Shown: positions 26,896-36,590, counted from the first letter of the stretch. The stretch is DNA of 64,000 nt from Haematospirillum sp. H1815 (GCF_012102705.1 NZ_JAAVTA010000003.1:1-64000), one strand, 5' to 3'. The notes: generated from the sequence alone by a model not told the origin. Program-made: numbers and translations.

Positions 26896-26972
26896 TAGGC
26901 CGCGAATCGCGGAAGACCTCGGGATCCAACCCGTGGCCGGAAATGTAATGTATGAAAGGAAGATGTTTACCT

Positions 26973-28670
26973 ATGGTTGATGCCACTTTTGAGAGCTTTG
27001 AGGCTCTTCTTGATGAATCCCTGTCCGCCGAACGCGGCATTGAAGGAACGGTCCTGCGTGGAACGGTCCTGCGCATCGACGGCGACTTTGCCCTTGTTGA
27101 TGTCGGCCTGAAGTCCGAAGGACGCATTGCCCTGAAAGAATTCTCCCGCACCGGAGAAGAAGTCGAGCTGAAAGCCGGCGACCAGATCGATGTGTTTGTG
27201 GAGCGCTACGAAGACCGCGACGGACTGATTGTCCTGTCCCGCGACAAGGCACGCCGCGAAGAGGCCTGGAACGATCTGGAAAAGACCTTTACCGCCAGCC
27301 AGCGCGTGGAAGGGATTATCTTCGGGCGCGTCAAGGGTGGCTTCACTGTTGATCTGTCCGGAGCTGTGGCCTTCCTTCCGGGATCGCAGGTTGATATTCG
27401 CCCGGTGCGCGATATTGGCCCGCTGATGGGTCAGCCGCAAACCTTCCAGATCCTGAAAATGGACCGCGCCCGTGGCAACATCGTTGTCTCCCGCCGCGCT
27501 GTTCTGGAAGAAAGCCGTGCCGAAGAACGCGCGAAGCTGATGTCCGGCCTGAAGGAAAGCATGATTTTGGATGGTGTTGTCAAAAACATCACCGACTATG
27601 GTGCCTTCGTTGATTTGGGCGGCGTCGATGGCCTGCTGCACGTCACCGATATTTCCTGGAAGCGCGTGACCCATCCGTCCGAGGCCCTGAACATCGGTCA
27701 GACCGTCAAGGTTCAGGTCATTCGCTTCAATGCGGAAACCCAGCGCATTTCGCTTGGCATGAAGCAGCTGGAAGCTGACCCATGGGAAGGCGTTGCTGCC
27801 AAATACCCGGTTGGAACACGCTTCATCGGTCGCGTGACCAACATCACCGACTACGGTGCCTTTGTCGAACTGGAAGCTGGCGTCGAAGGCCTTGTCCACG
27901 TCTCGGAAATGAGCTGGACCAAGAAGAACATTCATCCGGGCAAGATCGTTTCCACCTCTCAGGAAGTGGAAGTCATGATCCTAGATGTCGACGGCGAAAA
28001 GCGTCGTATCTCCTTGGGCCTGAAGCAATGCGCCGGCAACCCGTGGGAAAGCTTCGCATCCCAGCATCCGGCCGGTACGGAAGTTGAAGGCGAAGTCAAG
28101 AACATCACCGAATTCGGTCTGTTCGTTGGCCTGCCTGGCGAAATTGACGGAATGGTCCACCTCTCTGACCTGTCATGGTCCGAGTCAGGGGAAGAGGCCG
28201 TCAAGGCCTATAACCGTGGCGACATGGTCAAGGCCAAGGTTCTGGATGTTGACATCGAGAAGGAGCGTATTTCGCTGGGTATCAAGCAACTGGGTGAAGA
28301 CCCGTTTGCCTCTGCTGCCTCTGGCCTGCGCAAGGGACAAACCGTTACTGCCGTGATCACCGCCGTTCAGGACAACGGGATTGAGGTCGAAGTGGACGGT
28401 GCGATTTCCTTCATTCGCAAGTCCGACCTGTCGCGTGAACGCAACGAGCAGCGCACAGAACGCTTTGCTGTTGGTGAAAAGATCGACGCCAAGATCACTG
28501 CCATTGACAGCAAGACTCGCAAGATCAGCCTGTCGATCAAGGCACGCGAACTTGAGGAAGAAAAGCAGGCCATGGCGGAATATGGATCCACGGATTCCGG
28601 CGCCCTGTTGGGTGACATTCTTGGCGCTGCCCTGAAGCAGGCCAAGGAAGAAAAAAGCAAGGCTGACTGA
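26973..28670 (+). CDS. rpsA: 30S ribosomal protein S1
   Basis: About 565 residues carrying six S1 RNA-binding repeats. The central four are the clearest, with the recurring pattern NITDYGAFVDL, GLLHVTDISW and RISLGMKQL near residues 195-450. S1 bridges mRNA to the 30S subunit, and the first two repeats hold it on the ribosome. I start it at ATG 26973 (MVDATFESFEALL), the usual beginning; an ATG at 26952 is in frame with a poorer upstream site. The 77-bp leader contains a CCGCGaatCGCGG hairpin, and structured rpsA leaders are known targets of autogenous control. A strong terminator follows at 28727. Confidence 0.95.
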   Translation: MVDATFESFEALLDESLSAERGIEGTVLRGTVLRIDGDFALVDVGLKSEGRIALKEFSRTGEEVELKAGDQIDVFVERYEDRDGLIVLSRDKARREEAWNDLEKTFTASQRVEGIIFGRVKGGFTVDLSGAVAFLPGSQVDIRPVRDIGPLMGQPQTFQILKMDRARGNIVVSRRAVLEESRAEERAKLMSGLKESMILDGVVKNITDYGAFVDLGGVDGLLHVTDISWKRVTHPSEALNIGQTVKVQVIRFNAETQRISLGMKQLEADPWEGVAAKYPVGTRFIGRVTNITDYGAFVELEAGVEGLVHVSEMSWTKKNIHPGKIVSTSQEVEVMILDVDGEKRRISLGLKQCAGNPWESFASQHPAGTEVEGEVKNITEFGLFVGLPGEIDGMVHLSDLSWSESGEEAVKAYNRGDMVKAKVLDVDIEKERISLGIKQLGEDPFASAASGLRKGQTVTAVITAVQDNGIEVEVDGAISFIRKSDLSRERNEQRTERFAVGEKIDAKITAIDSKTRKISLSIKARELEEEKQAMAEYGSTDSGALLGDILGAALKQAKEEKSKAD

Positions 28671-28726
28671 ACCTTGTGATCCCTTTGGTTCGCCTCCGGA
28701 ATAAACGAGGCTAACCAGGCAAAAAG

Positions 28727-28766
28727 AAAGCCCTCCCGGTACCATGCGTCCGGGGGGCTTTTTTTG
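28727..28766 (+). terminator. Intrinsic terminator of rpsA
   Basis: AAAGCCCTCCCGG pairs with TCCGGGGGGCTTT, with one weak pair, and is followed by a run of seven or more T. It ends the aroA-cmk-rpsA transcript. Confidence 0.9.
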
Positions 28767-28984
28767 TTGTTTTGTCCTGACAGACGAAAAGGATCACAGA
28801 ACTACTAAAAGGCGTTTATTCATATATGCTTATACTTGACGTCCCAGAAGTCCTTTGGCAGGATGCTGCCGTTCATGAATTTCCTGACGGTGCGTATTGC
28901 CACCGTGCGATAATTCTGCCGAAATGCTGTTGTCCCGTGTCGGGTTCGGGGTACCTTGACAGACCTGAAAGAGGGGAACGTTAC

Positions 28985-29269
28985 ATGACCAAATCAGAAT
29001 TGATCGCGCGGCTTGCCGAGAGAAATCCGCATCTTTACCAGAGAGATATCGAACGCATCGTCTCGACGATTTTCGACGAAATTTCATCTGCCCTGGCGAA
29101 TGGAGACAGGGTCGAGCTGCGCGGGTTCGGCGCATTCTCGATCAAGAAGCGCGATGCCCGTCTGGGACGCAATCCACGTACCGGGGCATCGGTTGAGGTT
29201 TCAGAGAAAGCTGTTCCGTACTTCAAAACCGGCAAACAGCTGCGTGAGCTTCTGAACACAAAATCCTGA
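28985..29269 (+). CDS. ihfB: Integration host factor beta subunit
   Basis: A 94-residue DNA-bending protein. [17 protein letters not shown] opens the helical dimerisation part. [17 protein letters not shown] is the HU/IHF beta-ribbon entry, and GRNPRTG carries the proline that intercalates DNA. IHF helps sigma-54 promoters, recombination and chromosome structure; rpoN is elsewhere in this window. Start at ATG 28985 behind GAGGGGAACG. The 218 bp after the rpsA terminator should hold its own promoter. Its stop overlaps the next start as TGATG. Confidence 0.94.
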   Translation: MTKSELIARLAERNPHLYQRDIERIVSTIFDEISSALANGDRVELRGFGAFSIKKRDARLGRNPRTGASVEVSEKAVPYFKTGKQLRELLNTKS

Positions 29270-29604
29270 TGCTACGGTTTCTTGCCTGGCTTTCTGGCAT
29301 TCCCTTGGCCATAGCCGTAGTTCTGTTTGCAGCTGCCAACCATGAATCTGTTCAGGTTGGCCTGTGGCCCCTGCCGTGGATCATCGAACTACCCCTCTAT
29401 CTGCTTGCTCTTGCTCCCTTGGTGGTTGGACTGCTGATCGGTCTTGCCCTGGGTTGGATTGCCGCAGCGCCTGCCCGTAAGGCAGCACGGGCAGAACGAC
29501 GCCGCTCCCGGTTCCTGGAGGGTCAAATCCGCTCTGTAATCGGCGGAAATCTTGACAAAGAGGCCGGCGAAAAGAATGACCAAGCGGCACTTCCCGGCAA
29601 CTGA
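29269..29604 (+). CDS. lapA: LapA-family small membrane protein (DUF1049)
   Basis: A 111-residue protein with two membrane helices (about 6-25 and 42-65). Between and after them lie AANHESVQVGLWPLP and a basic, arginine-rich cytoplasmic tail. In Escherichia coli the LapA/LapB pair tunes LPS synthesis through LpxC degradation; here no lapB follows. Translation is coupled to ihfB by the TGATG overlap. The ihfB-lapA order is widely kept in proteobacteria. Confidence 0.85.
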   Translation: MLRFLAWLSGIPLAIAVVLFAAANHESVQVGLWPLPWIIELPLYLLALAPLVVGLLIGLALGWIAAAPARKAARAERRRSRFLEGQIRSVIGGNLDKEAGEKNDQAALPGN

Positions 29605-29715
29605 AGGCAAGACGTGTTTTTGCATGGCATAACCCGTTGCCCTTGCTCTCCTTATACAGGCACAATAGACAAGCGGCTCTGGCCGATAGAAGAACGGGTG
29701 CCTTATCACTGATCC

Positions 29716-31446
29716 ATGACTGCAGACGCAAACCAGCTGACAGAACTCCTTGCACTGCTTGCAGCGGCCGCTGTTTGCGTGCCCTTAGCCAGGCGCCTGC
29801 GCCTGGGCAGTATTCTGGGCTACCTAGCTGCCGGAGCTATTATCGGTCCATGGGGGCTGGGGCTTATTTCATCCGTGCAGGATATCCAGAGGCCGGCTGA
29901 ATTTGGCGTGGCCTTTCTTTTATTTATCGTAGGCATAGAGATGAAGTTAAGCCGCCTGTGGCTGATGCGGCGACAGGTCTTTGGGCTGGGTGGTGCACAG
30001 GTCACGCTGACCGCCGCCATTCTGGGTGGCTGCGCCTGGGCATTGGGAACACCTGCCGCCATGTCTGTGATTGCCGGGCTGGGGCTAGCACTTTCCTCAA
30101 CGGCCATGGGGCTGCAAACACTGTCCGAACGGGGGGAGCTCGCAACAGCTTATGGCCGAAGTGGCTTTGCCGTCCTTTTGCTGCAGGACCTCATGGTGCC
30201 CGTTCTGTTTGCCCTGGTTCCCATCCTTTCTATCCAGAATGTGGCTCTTACAGCATCGCTGGGTCTGGCAATCATGCAAGGGGCTGCCATTTTGATCGGA
30301 GTAACCCTGGCCGGGCGGTTCCTGTTGCGCCCGTTTCTGCATATTGTTGCGCGCTCCCACAGTGCCGAGGTCTTCACCGCTACAATTCTGCTGATTGTCC
30401 TTGGAATCGGATGGCTTACAGAGCACGCTGGCATGTCTATGGCTATGGGTGCCTTTTTGGCCGGCCTTCTTTTGGCCGATTCAGAGTTCCGCCATCAGAT
30501 CGAGGCAGATATCACGCCATTCAGAGGTCTTCTACTGGGACTTTTCTTCATGGGCGTTGGCATGGCCATAGATTTCGGCCTTCTGGCGCAAAGCTGGCTG
30601 CAGATTGCCGGACTGGTGCTCGGACTTCTCACGATTAAAACAGTCATCCTGATTCCGTTGGCACGCCTTGCAGGACTTTCCTGGGGTAATGCCATACGCG
30701 TTGGACTACTCTTGTCACAGGGGGGAGAATTTGCCTTCGTCCTTCTGGGATTTGCACAGAATCAGGGAGCGATTGCAAGCGGCCTGACAGACCTTCTGAT
30801 CTTGGTAGTTTCTCTTTCCATGGCAACAACGCCGGCTCTGGCAGCGGCCGGGCATCGCTTGGCACGCATGATGGAACAAACCACCAACAAGTCCCATCAT
30901 CATACCTCCCTAACCATCCCGTCAGAAGAAGACAGCGGGCACGTCATCCTTGCCGGATTTGGCCGGGTTGGCCGCATTATTGCTTCGCTTCTGGATGCGG
31001 CCGGGCAGACCTACATAGCCTTTGATCATAATCTTGATACGGTGATTCAGGGGCGCAGCAAGGGCTATCCCGTTTTCTTTGGCGATGCCAGCCGCCCCGA
31101 GGTAATGCGTGCTGCAAATGCCGACAAGGCTGCCTTGGTTATTCTAACGATGGATGACCCCCTGTCCACAGCACGTGCCCTGGCTTCTATCCACCATATG
31201 TACCCAAGGCTGTCGATCCACTGCCGGGCTCGGGATCACGAACAATCCTGCGATCTGACCCAAGCCGGGGCGACATGTGCTGTACCCGAAACGCTGGAAG
31301 CAAGCCTGCAATTGGGGCGGGCCTCCCTGACAAATCTTGGTTTAACAGGTGAACACGTCGAAAGAGTTCTGGAGCAATTCCGGTCTGATAATTACGCTAT
31401 TCTACAAAGAACCTTGGAAGAGAGACATTCGGAAAAGAACCTATGA
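29716..31446 (+). CDS. CPA2-family cation:proton antiporter with TrkA-N domain (Kef-like)
   Basis: A 576-residue transporter. Residues 1-385 contain about 12 hydrophobic helices, with LGSILGYLAAGAIIGP, GVAFLLFIVGIEM and LALSSTAMGLQTL typical of the monovalent cation:proton antiporter-2 family. A cytoplasmic RCK/TrkA-N domain begins near 408; its NAD site GFGRVGR is at about 412-418, and an acidic residue follows in FDHN. Kef systems let K+ out and H+ in when cells meet electrophiles, gated by glutathione; whether this protein is glutathione-gated or a plain K+/H+ exchanger is not visible. No KefF/KefG partner is nearby. It lies alone on the plus strand. Confidence 0.88.
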   Translation: MTADANQLTELLALLAAAAVCVPLARRLRLGSILGYLAAGAIIGPWGLGLISSVQDIQRPAEFGVAFLLFIVGIEMKLSRLWLMRRQVFGLGGAQVTLTAAILGGCAWALGTPAAMSVIAGLGLALSSTAMGLQTLSERGELATAYGRSGFAVLLLQDLMVPVLFALVPILSIQNVALTASLGLAIMQGAAILIGVTLAGRFLLRPFLHIVARSHSAEVFTATILLIVLGIGWLTEHAGMSMAMGAFLAGLLLADSEFRHQIEADITPFRGLLLGLFFMGVGMAIDFGLLAQSWLQIAGLVLGLLTIKTVILIPLARLAGLSWGNAIRVGLLLSQGGEFAFVLLGFAQNQGAIASGLTDLLILVVSLSMATTPALAAAGHRLARMMEQTTNKSHHHTSLTIPSEEDSGHVILAGFGRVGRIIASLLDAAGQTYIAFDHNLDTVIQGRSKGYPVFFGDASRPEVMRAANADKAALVILTMDDPLSTARALASIHHMYPRLSIHCRARDHEQSCDLTQAGATCAVPETLEASLQLGRASLTNLGLTGEHVERVLEQFRSDNYAILQRTLEERHSEKNL

Positions 31447-31504
31447 ACAGAGATGATCCAGCCCAAGCCTAGGCCATACCCCTCCCATGATGGACCAGAA
31501 AAAT

Positions 31505-32320
31505 TCACTGGGTCATCAGGCGCTGCAAGCTTCCATCTGCTCTCATTTCCCTGATCGCGCCATTCAGTTTCTCTATGAAATCATTGGCCCAGGGCGTCAC
31601 GGCAATAGCCTGCGCTGAATATCCAACATAAGCCTTCTCTGCGCTAACAACCGCTGTCTCAACAACTTCGGATCCTGAGCCACCGGCAGCCTTGACAGCA
31701 CTCTGGACCGAGAGCCGGTCATTGACATAGCAATCCACACGAGCTCCAAGAAGCTTCCTGATATTTACTTCTGTCCCATTGGCATCTTCCACACGGATTG
31801 GACCGGCATCACGCATCTTCTGGAAGGCCTCGCCCGCAGCTATGAATCCTAGATTATTGGCAAAAAGCATACCGGCATACCCATCCGGGAATGACTGCCC
31901 GAGCACACGAGTTGCAGCCTCCGGCGTACAGAAGACTGCAACAACCTCCTCGTACAAAGGCTCGGAATACACGCTGATATAGGGGCGCTCTACCTTGCGG
32001 AGATAAGGGGGGAAAAGGGCAAAAATCTCGCCTGTTTCCATACTCTTCAGGCCGCGCTTCCACGGGACCATCATTATGGAAACATCGTAATCCGCTGCAA
32101 TACGACGGGCTGCTTCCTGCAAAACATCCACATACAGGCCGCCAAGATTACCACCACGATCAAAAGAATAAGGTGCGTAATCATTATCACCGTACAAGAT
32201 CACTTTCTGAGCGGCGTAAACTGATGACCACACACTGCTCACAAGGATGCAGAAAGTAGCCAAGGACACTGCACGCAAACACAACATGATGCCAAGTTTT
32301 TTGTGTATTGCAGTGACCAC
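31505..32320 (-). CDS. Periplasmic solute-binding protein, ABC amino-acid type (orphan)
   Basis: A 271-residue protein with a signal peptide (hydrophobic 11-33, cleavage after VYAAQ) and a bacterial extracellular solute-binding family 3 fold. ILYGDNDYAPYSF opens the mature part, GGLYVDVLQEAARRI follows, and VPWKRGLKSMETGEI occupies the lobe-1 edge. I accept GTG at 32320 as start because AGGAGGGG lies six bases before it. No permease or ATPase accompanies it. It shares the WKRG motif with the pair at 35761 and 36591, which suggests the same subfamily. The ligand is unknown; such orphan proteins may serve as sensors or use transporters encoded elsewhere. Confidence 0.8.
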   Translation of the reverse strand: MVTAIHKKLGIMLCLRAVSLATFCILVSSVWSSVYAAQKVILYGDNDYAPYSFDRGGNLGGLYVDVLQEAARRIAADYDVSIMMVPWKRGLKSMETGEIFALFPPYLRKVERPYISVYSEPLYEEVVAVFCTPEAATRVLGQSFPDGYAGMLFANNLGFIAAGEAFQKMRDAGPIRVEDANGTEVNIRKLLGARVDCYVNDRLSVQSAVKAAGGSGSEVVETAVVSAEKAYVGYSAQAIAVTPWANDFIEKLNGAIREMRADGSLQRLMTQ

Positions 32321-32401
32321 AACAGTCCCCTCCTATATAGAGTAAAACTAGTGCACATTTTGTATGCAGATGAAAGCAGCCCCACAGCACCCGCCACCAT
32401 A

Positions 32402-32626
32402 TCATGAAAATAATGAATGCCCACGGGTTGTATTTTGTGGATCAAAAAGCCTGATAAATTGATCCGTATTTGTATTGATATGACCGACAAGCCGCCGTGC
32501 CACATCGAAGCTGTCTGTGCCGAGCGCAATCTTCACAAAACGACCCAGCTGAGGTGCCAGATCGATGGGGGCCCGTCGCCGGAAATAGAGTGTACGCCCT
32601 TGTTGCAGGATATAGCGACTGGTCAC
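32402..32626 (-). pseudogene. N-terminal scrap of a tyrosine recombinase (integrase)
   Basis: A 74-residue frame beginning at GTG 32626. [20 protein letters not shown] and then [21 protein letters not shown] match the N-terminal arm-binding part of phage-type site-specific integrases. The core-binding and catalytic domains (R..HxxR..Y) are absent; the frame stops at 32402 and a complete unrelated gene follows. It lies 150 bp downstream of tRNA-Arg, the usual place for an integrase of an element inserted in a tRNA 3' end. It is best read as the remains of such an element. Confidence 0.7.
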
Positions 32627-32732
32627 GTTGCGATCCCAATGTATCCAAAAATGTATCCAAAAACGCGCTGTTTAACGTATCCCAAACCCGGAGGGGGCAG
32701 AAGGGGTCCCGTTAATGCATTGTTTTTAAAGC

Positions 32733-32770
32733 AAAAATCCCCGCGACATGTTTCAGTCGCGGGGATTTTT
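32733..32770. terminator. Terminator of tRNA-Arg
   Basis: AAAAATCCCCGCGAC pairs perfectly with GTCGCGGGGATTTTT, a 15-bp stem with an 8-base loop and T runs on either strand. It starts one base beyond the tRNA CCA. Confidence 0.9.
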
Positions 32771-32771
32771 A

Positions 32772-32848
32772 TGGCGCACTCGACAGGATTCGAACCTGTG
32801 ACCCCTGCCTTCGGAGGGCAGTACTCTATCCAGCTGAGCTACGAGTGC
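32772..32848 (-). tRNA. tRNA-Arg (anticodon CCG)
   Basis: A 77-base cloverleaf. GCACTCG pairs with CGAGTGC; the D-arm is GCTCAGCTGGATAGAGT. The anticodon stem CTGCC/GGCAG encloses CTCCGAA with CCG, and the T-arm contains GGTTCGAATCC. CCA is encoded. It reads CGG. It is a plausible old attachment site given the integrase scrap downstream. Confidence 0.96.
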
Positions 32849-32973
32849 TTTATAATGTCCCACCATGCCACTTACACAGCGGGGAAGCGGACAATACTGC
32901 ATGTTCTCCGGTTAAAGCAACGACAATCGACCACAGGAAAGCAGCAAAACACAGCATAAACCCATAAGCCGGA

Positions 32974-33549
32974 TCAGGCATGCCCGGCTATATCGCTCAA
33001 CATGGCCGGCTCAAAACCCAGTTTACGGATGGCCCGCTCCCACTTCTGTTCCGTTTCCTGGCCAAAAAGAAGGGCCTCATCGGCGTCAACCGTGAGCCAA
33101 GCATTCTCCTTCAGCTCACTGTCCAGCTGACCAGGGCTCCAACCTGCGTAACCCAGCACCATCAGGCTGGCACGTGGCCCCTCTCCAGCCGCAATGGCCT
33201 GCAGAACATCTGTCGTCGCTGTCAGCGCAATATCTGAATCAACGGTCAAGGTCGCTGGCTGGCTGTATTCCGCCGTATGCAGGACAAAACCGCGCGCGGA
33301 TTCAACAGGTCCACCAAAATGAACCCGGATATCCTTGCAATGGGGTGTACTTTCAATACCCAATTGTTCCAGAATGTCGGGAAAGGATACTTGGGCGATA
33401 GGACGGTTTATAACCAACCCCATGGCACCTTCCGCAGAATGGGCACAAACGTATATGACAGTACGAGCAAAATTCGGGTCATTGATGGCTGGCATGGCGA
33501 CCAGACATTTCCCGGCAATATAACCTGATGTGAGCTGTGCTTTTCCCAT
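32974..33549 (-). CDS. YqgE/AlgH family protein
   Basis: A 191-residue cytoplasmic protein of the UPF0301/AlgH family. LVAMPAINDPNFARTVIYVCAHSAEG, cut by conserved residues, leads to GAMGLVINRPI. HFGGPVESARGFVLH and LGYAGWSPGQLDSELKENAW with its tryptophans are the family hallmarks. Start at ATG 33549 with GGAG four bases upstream; a longer frame would add 12 residues. It was named for an alginate regulator in Pseudomonas but its molecular role is not established. It is divergent from the dsbD-like gene. Confidence 0.9.
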   Translation of the reverse strand: MGKAQLTSGYIAGKCLVAMPAINDPNFARTVIYVCAHSAEGAMGLVINRPIAQVSFPDILEQLGIESTPHCKDIRVHFGGPVESARGFVLHTAEYSQPATLTVDSDIALTATTDVLQAIAAGEGPRASLMVLGYAGWSPGQLDSELKENAWLTVDADEALLFGQETEQKWERAIRKLGFEPAMLSDIAGHA

Positions 33550-33742
33550 GACTCTCCATCTATTCGCTAACGGGCGCCAGTGCAAGCCATGTAATGCGCA
33601 AAACGGGGCATTTGGTCGATTGTCTCACGAAGCAGGGCCGATACCTAGACAGGGAAATTGGGAAAGGCTGGTTTATGGCTGGCTGGCTTACTTTCAACAG
33701 AGGGTGGCCAGAGTCATGTCCAAGCCACCAGAAGGGGCACTG

Positions 33743-35698
33743 ATGCGCCATTTAATGTTTTTTCTTTTCATAACAGCCTGTTCCATATCTCCATTGCGGG
33801 CACAAGAGGAAAGAACCGCCTCCTTCGTCACAACCCCAGAGGCCCGTATCAGTCTTCTGGCCGGACAGACAGCAACAAAAGGACAAGGTGCCCTTCTGCT
33901 CGGGCTTCGCTTTGAGCTGGAAAAAGGCTGGAAAATCTATTGGCGCAATCCTGGTGACGCTGGATTTCCCCCAACCCTGTCATGGGACAATTCGGAGAAT
34001 CTGGCTGATGCCAGAATCATCTGGCCCGTTCCATCACGATTCTCCTGGGCCGGCCTTGAAACCATTGGGTACGGAGGTGATATCACCCTGCCCATAGAGG
34101 CACAGATCGTGGACCCGGCCAAACCGCTCCACGCCAGCCTACAGGTCGACTATCTGGTGTGCTCGGACATTTGCATACCCGGAGCCGCCAACTTGGCCCT
34201 TACGCTGCCGGATGGAGAAGGATCCATATCTGCAGATGCCGAACAGATCAATGCATACAAGAGGCAAGCTCCTGGTTCCCATCACGGTCTTCGTATTCTG
34301 TCCGCTGCGTATAAAACCGGCGAGGACGGCCTGCCACGTCTGAGCATAGAAGCCGAATCAGACACGCCTTTCTCGGATGCCATAGACATCTTCGCTGAAT
34401 ACGACATACGGGACACCCCTGAATTCGTCGGCACACGCAGACCAACGGTTACAACAAGCAGCGACAGGAAACGGATCCATCTGGAGACGCAGCTGGGAAC
34501 ACGTCCGGCAATTGACCAGCACCTCACACTGACCCTTGTCGATGGAAACAGGGGGACAGAAACCACACTGATACCTGATCACGCGTCACCGTCACCTACA
34601 CTGTCCCAGCCGGGATTGGTAGCCATGCTGGGACTGGCTTTCATTGGCGGGCTGATCCTGAACCTGATGCCCTGCGTCTTGCCAATCCTATCGTTGAAAA
34701 TCCTGCATCTGGCCCATCATGCCGGACGGGACCAACACGAGATACGTATGGGATTCACTGGATCCGGTATTGGCGTCGTGCTGACCTTTGTGGGAATTGG
34801 GATCATACTGGCAGCACTGAAAGCAGGTGGGGCAGCCCTTGGATGGGGCATTCAGTTCCAGAACCCTCTGTTCTTGGGAATTCTGGTCATTATCCTGACC
34901 GTTTTTGCCCTGAATCTCTGGGGCCTGTTTGATATTCGCCTCCCGAACTGGTTGTCGCGGGCAACGGAATCACTTCCACACTCATCGCACTGGCTGCCAT
35001 CCATAGCCAACGGTGTTTTTGCAACCCTTCTGGCAACCCCGTGCTCGGCACCATTTCTGGGCACAGCTGTTGGATTTGCCCTGGCACAAGGCCCATGGGA
35101 TATCATAGCGATATTCGCGGTTATGGGGTTTGGCATGGCCCTTCCCTGGTTTCTGTTGGCCATCACTCCCAAACTTGGGCAATGCCTGCCCCGGCCCGGA
35201 CACTGGATGATCCGCTTGCGTCAGATGATGGGTCTTGCACTCTTGGCAACTGCCTTCTGGTTGCTCACGGTCATCCTTGCCCAATACCGTGGACCCGACA
35301 AGCCAGGGAAAGGATGGGTTGCATTCGACACACAGATGATCGACGCTCACGTTGCCAATGGTCAAACCGTTTTTGTCGATGTCACGGCACGGTGGTGCAT
35401 AACCTGCCAAGTGAACAAGGTCGTTGTCCTGTCGCAGGAACCTGTTGCCACACGTCTGTCACAACCTGGAATTATTGCCATGCGGGCAGACTGGACCAAC
35501 CAAAACCCGACCATATCGCAGTATATGGCCAGCCACGGGCGATATGGCATTCCCTTTAATGCAGTTTACGGCCCGGGACGACCGGACGGCATCATCCTGC
35601 CGGAACTGCTGACCGCCCGGACCGTACAGGAAGCACTGAAACAGGCCCAATATCCTGACAAACATATCATTACGGAAAACAACGGGACTGTTCCCTGA
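33743..35698 (+). CDS. ScsB/DsbD-type thiol:disulfide interchange protein
   Basis: A 651-residue three-part membrane thiol reductase. A signal peptide (1-20) is followed by a periplasmic N-domain with CSDIC near residue 140. About eight membrane helices (290-520) carry the cysteines of NLMPCVLPIL and LATPCSAPFLG that pass electrons across the membrane. The C-terminal thioredoxin domain has WCITC with C552 and C555. Electrons from cytoplasmic thioredoxin are handed to periplasmic partners. The long N-domain, which starts with GLRFELEKGWKIYWRNPGDAG, fits the ScsB group linked to copper tolerance better than classical DsbD. Start at ATG 33743 behind GAAGGGG. Two solute-binding protein genes follow. 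Confidence 0.88.
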   Translation: MRHLMFFLFITACSISPLRAQEERTASFVTTPEARISLLAGQTATKGQGALLLGLRFELEKGWKIYWRNPGDAGFPPTLSWDNSENLADARIIWPVPSRFSWAGLETIGYGGDITLPIEAQIVDPAKPLHASLQVDYLVCSDICIPGAANLALTLPDGEGSISADAEQINAYKRQAPGSHHGLRILSAAYKTGEDGLPRLSIEAESDTPFSDAIDIFAEYDIRDTPEFVGTRRPTVTTSSDRKRIHLETQLGTRPAIDQHLTLTLVDGNRGTETTLIPDHASPSPTLSQPGLVAMLGLAFIGGLILNLMPCVLPILSLKILHLAHHAGRDQHEIRMGFTGSGIGVVLTFVGIGIILAALKAGGAALGWGIQFQNPLFLGILVIILTVFALNLWGLFDIRLPNWLSRATESLPHSSHWLPSIANGVFATLLATPCSAPFLGTAVGFALAQGPWDIIAIFAVMGFGMALPWFLLAITPKLGQCLPRPGHWMIRLRQMMGLALLATAFWLLTVILAQYRGPDKPGKGWVAFDTQMIDAHVANGQTVFVDVTARWCITCQVNKVVVLSQEPVATRLSQPGIIAMRADWTNQNPTISQYMASHGRYGIPFNAVYGPGRPDGIILPELLTARTVQEALKQAQYPDKHIITENNGTVP

Positions 35699-35760
35699 AG
35701 CGAAATCGGCTCCTGTGTTATAATCCGCTATCCATAAGCAGAAACGGCGGGAGACTTGGA

Positions 35761-36513
35761 ATGACGCTGTTCAGGGCACTGAGGGCCTTGCTGCTTGCGT
35801 ATGCCATCCTTCCCGCTCCATACGCCATGGCAGAGGGATTGCCGGTTGTCACAGGCGATTACCCACCCTACTCCGGCCAGACATTGCCAGGGGGCGGAAT
35901 ATCAACCCAGCTGGTCATGGCAGCTTTCAAAGCTGCCAATATGGCCGAGCCGGAAATTCTGTGGGAATCCTGGAAGCGCGGCTACGAACGCAGCAAAGGC
36001 GGTGAGATTGCGGCAACGTTCCCCTATGCCAAGGATAGCGAACGTGAACAGCACTTCCTGTTCACAGACCCGCTCCACATAGACCAAGTCTCATTCTTCA
36101 CCCGCTCTCTGGACATTGATGCCGTCAACGGATCATGGGCCAACATGAAAATCTGCATTCCTCAAGGGTGGATTGTAGAAACCTTCCGCGAAATCATGGA
36201 CACATTCTCCCTGACACTGCAACAACCGGCCAGCATGGAACACTGCATGAAGATGCTGCAGGGAAAGCGCGTTGATCTGGTACCATCTGCAACAATTGTC
36301 GGAATTTACGAAATCAAACAAGCCTTCGGCAGTACAGAGGGTTTTACAGCCTCCCCACATCACCGCCGCGAAAACAGAACGTATCTGATGATCAGCCGCG
36401 CGTGGCCAGATGCCGACAAAGTGGTTGAGGCTTTCAACATGGGGCTGAAATCAATCCGCGAGAGTGGAGAATACGCCCGTATTACCAAGGAATATACATT
36501 GAGCAGCCCGTGA
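35761..36513 (+). CDS. Periplasmic solute-binding protein, family 3 type (tandem copy 1)
   Basis: A 250-residue protein with a signal peptide (cleavage after AMAEG, near 24). The mature protein starts VVTGDYPPYSGQTLPGGG, followed by WESWKRGYERSKGGEIAATF and PYAKDSEREQHFLF. The same order of motifs occurs in the next gene, so the two arose by duplication. Mature proteins of this group bind small polar ligands such as amino acids; the binding Arg/Asp pair of classical amino-acid binders is not obvious. No transporter membrane subunits are near. It lies 62 bp downstream of the ScsB-like gene and may be in its transcript. A conserved pair of cysteines (about 138 and 161) could form a disulfide. 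Confidence 0.8.
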   Translation: MTLFRALRALLLAYAILPAPYAMAEGLPVVTGDYPPYSGQTLPGGGISTQLVMAAFKAANMAEPEILWESWKRGYERSKGGEIAATFPYAKDSEREQHFLFTDPLHIDQVSFFTRSLDIDAVNGSWANMKICIPQGWIVETFREIMDTFSLTLQQPASMEHCMKMLQGKRVDLVPSATIVGIYEIKQAFGSTEGFTASPHHRRENRTYLMISRAWPDADKVVEAFNMGLKSIRESGEYARITKEYTLSSP

Positions 36514-36590
36514 TCTTCCCAAACTTGCTGGCATTGAACTGCTCTATCAATCCAGATGCAGTTTTACGGCCTTACAGACGGAGAAACAGG

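Noticed and set aside
26967-27935. 322-codon minus-strand frame
   Set aside because: It is antisense to rpsA; the repeated pattern in it is only the complement of the S1 repeats.
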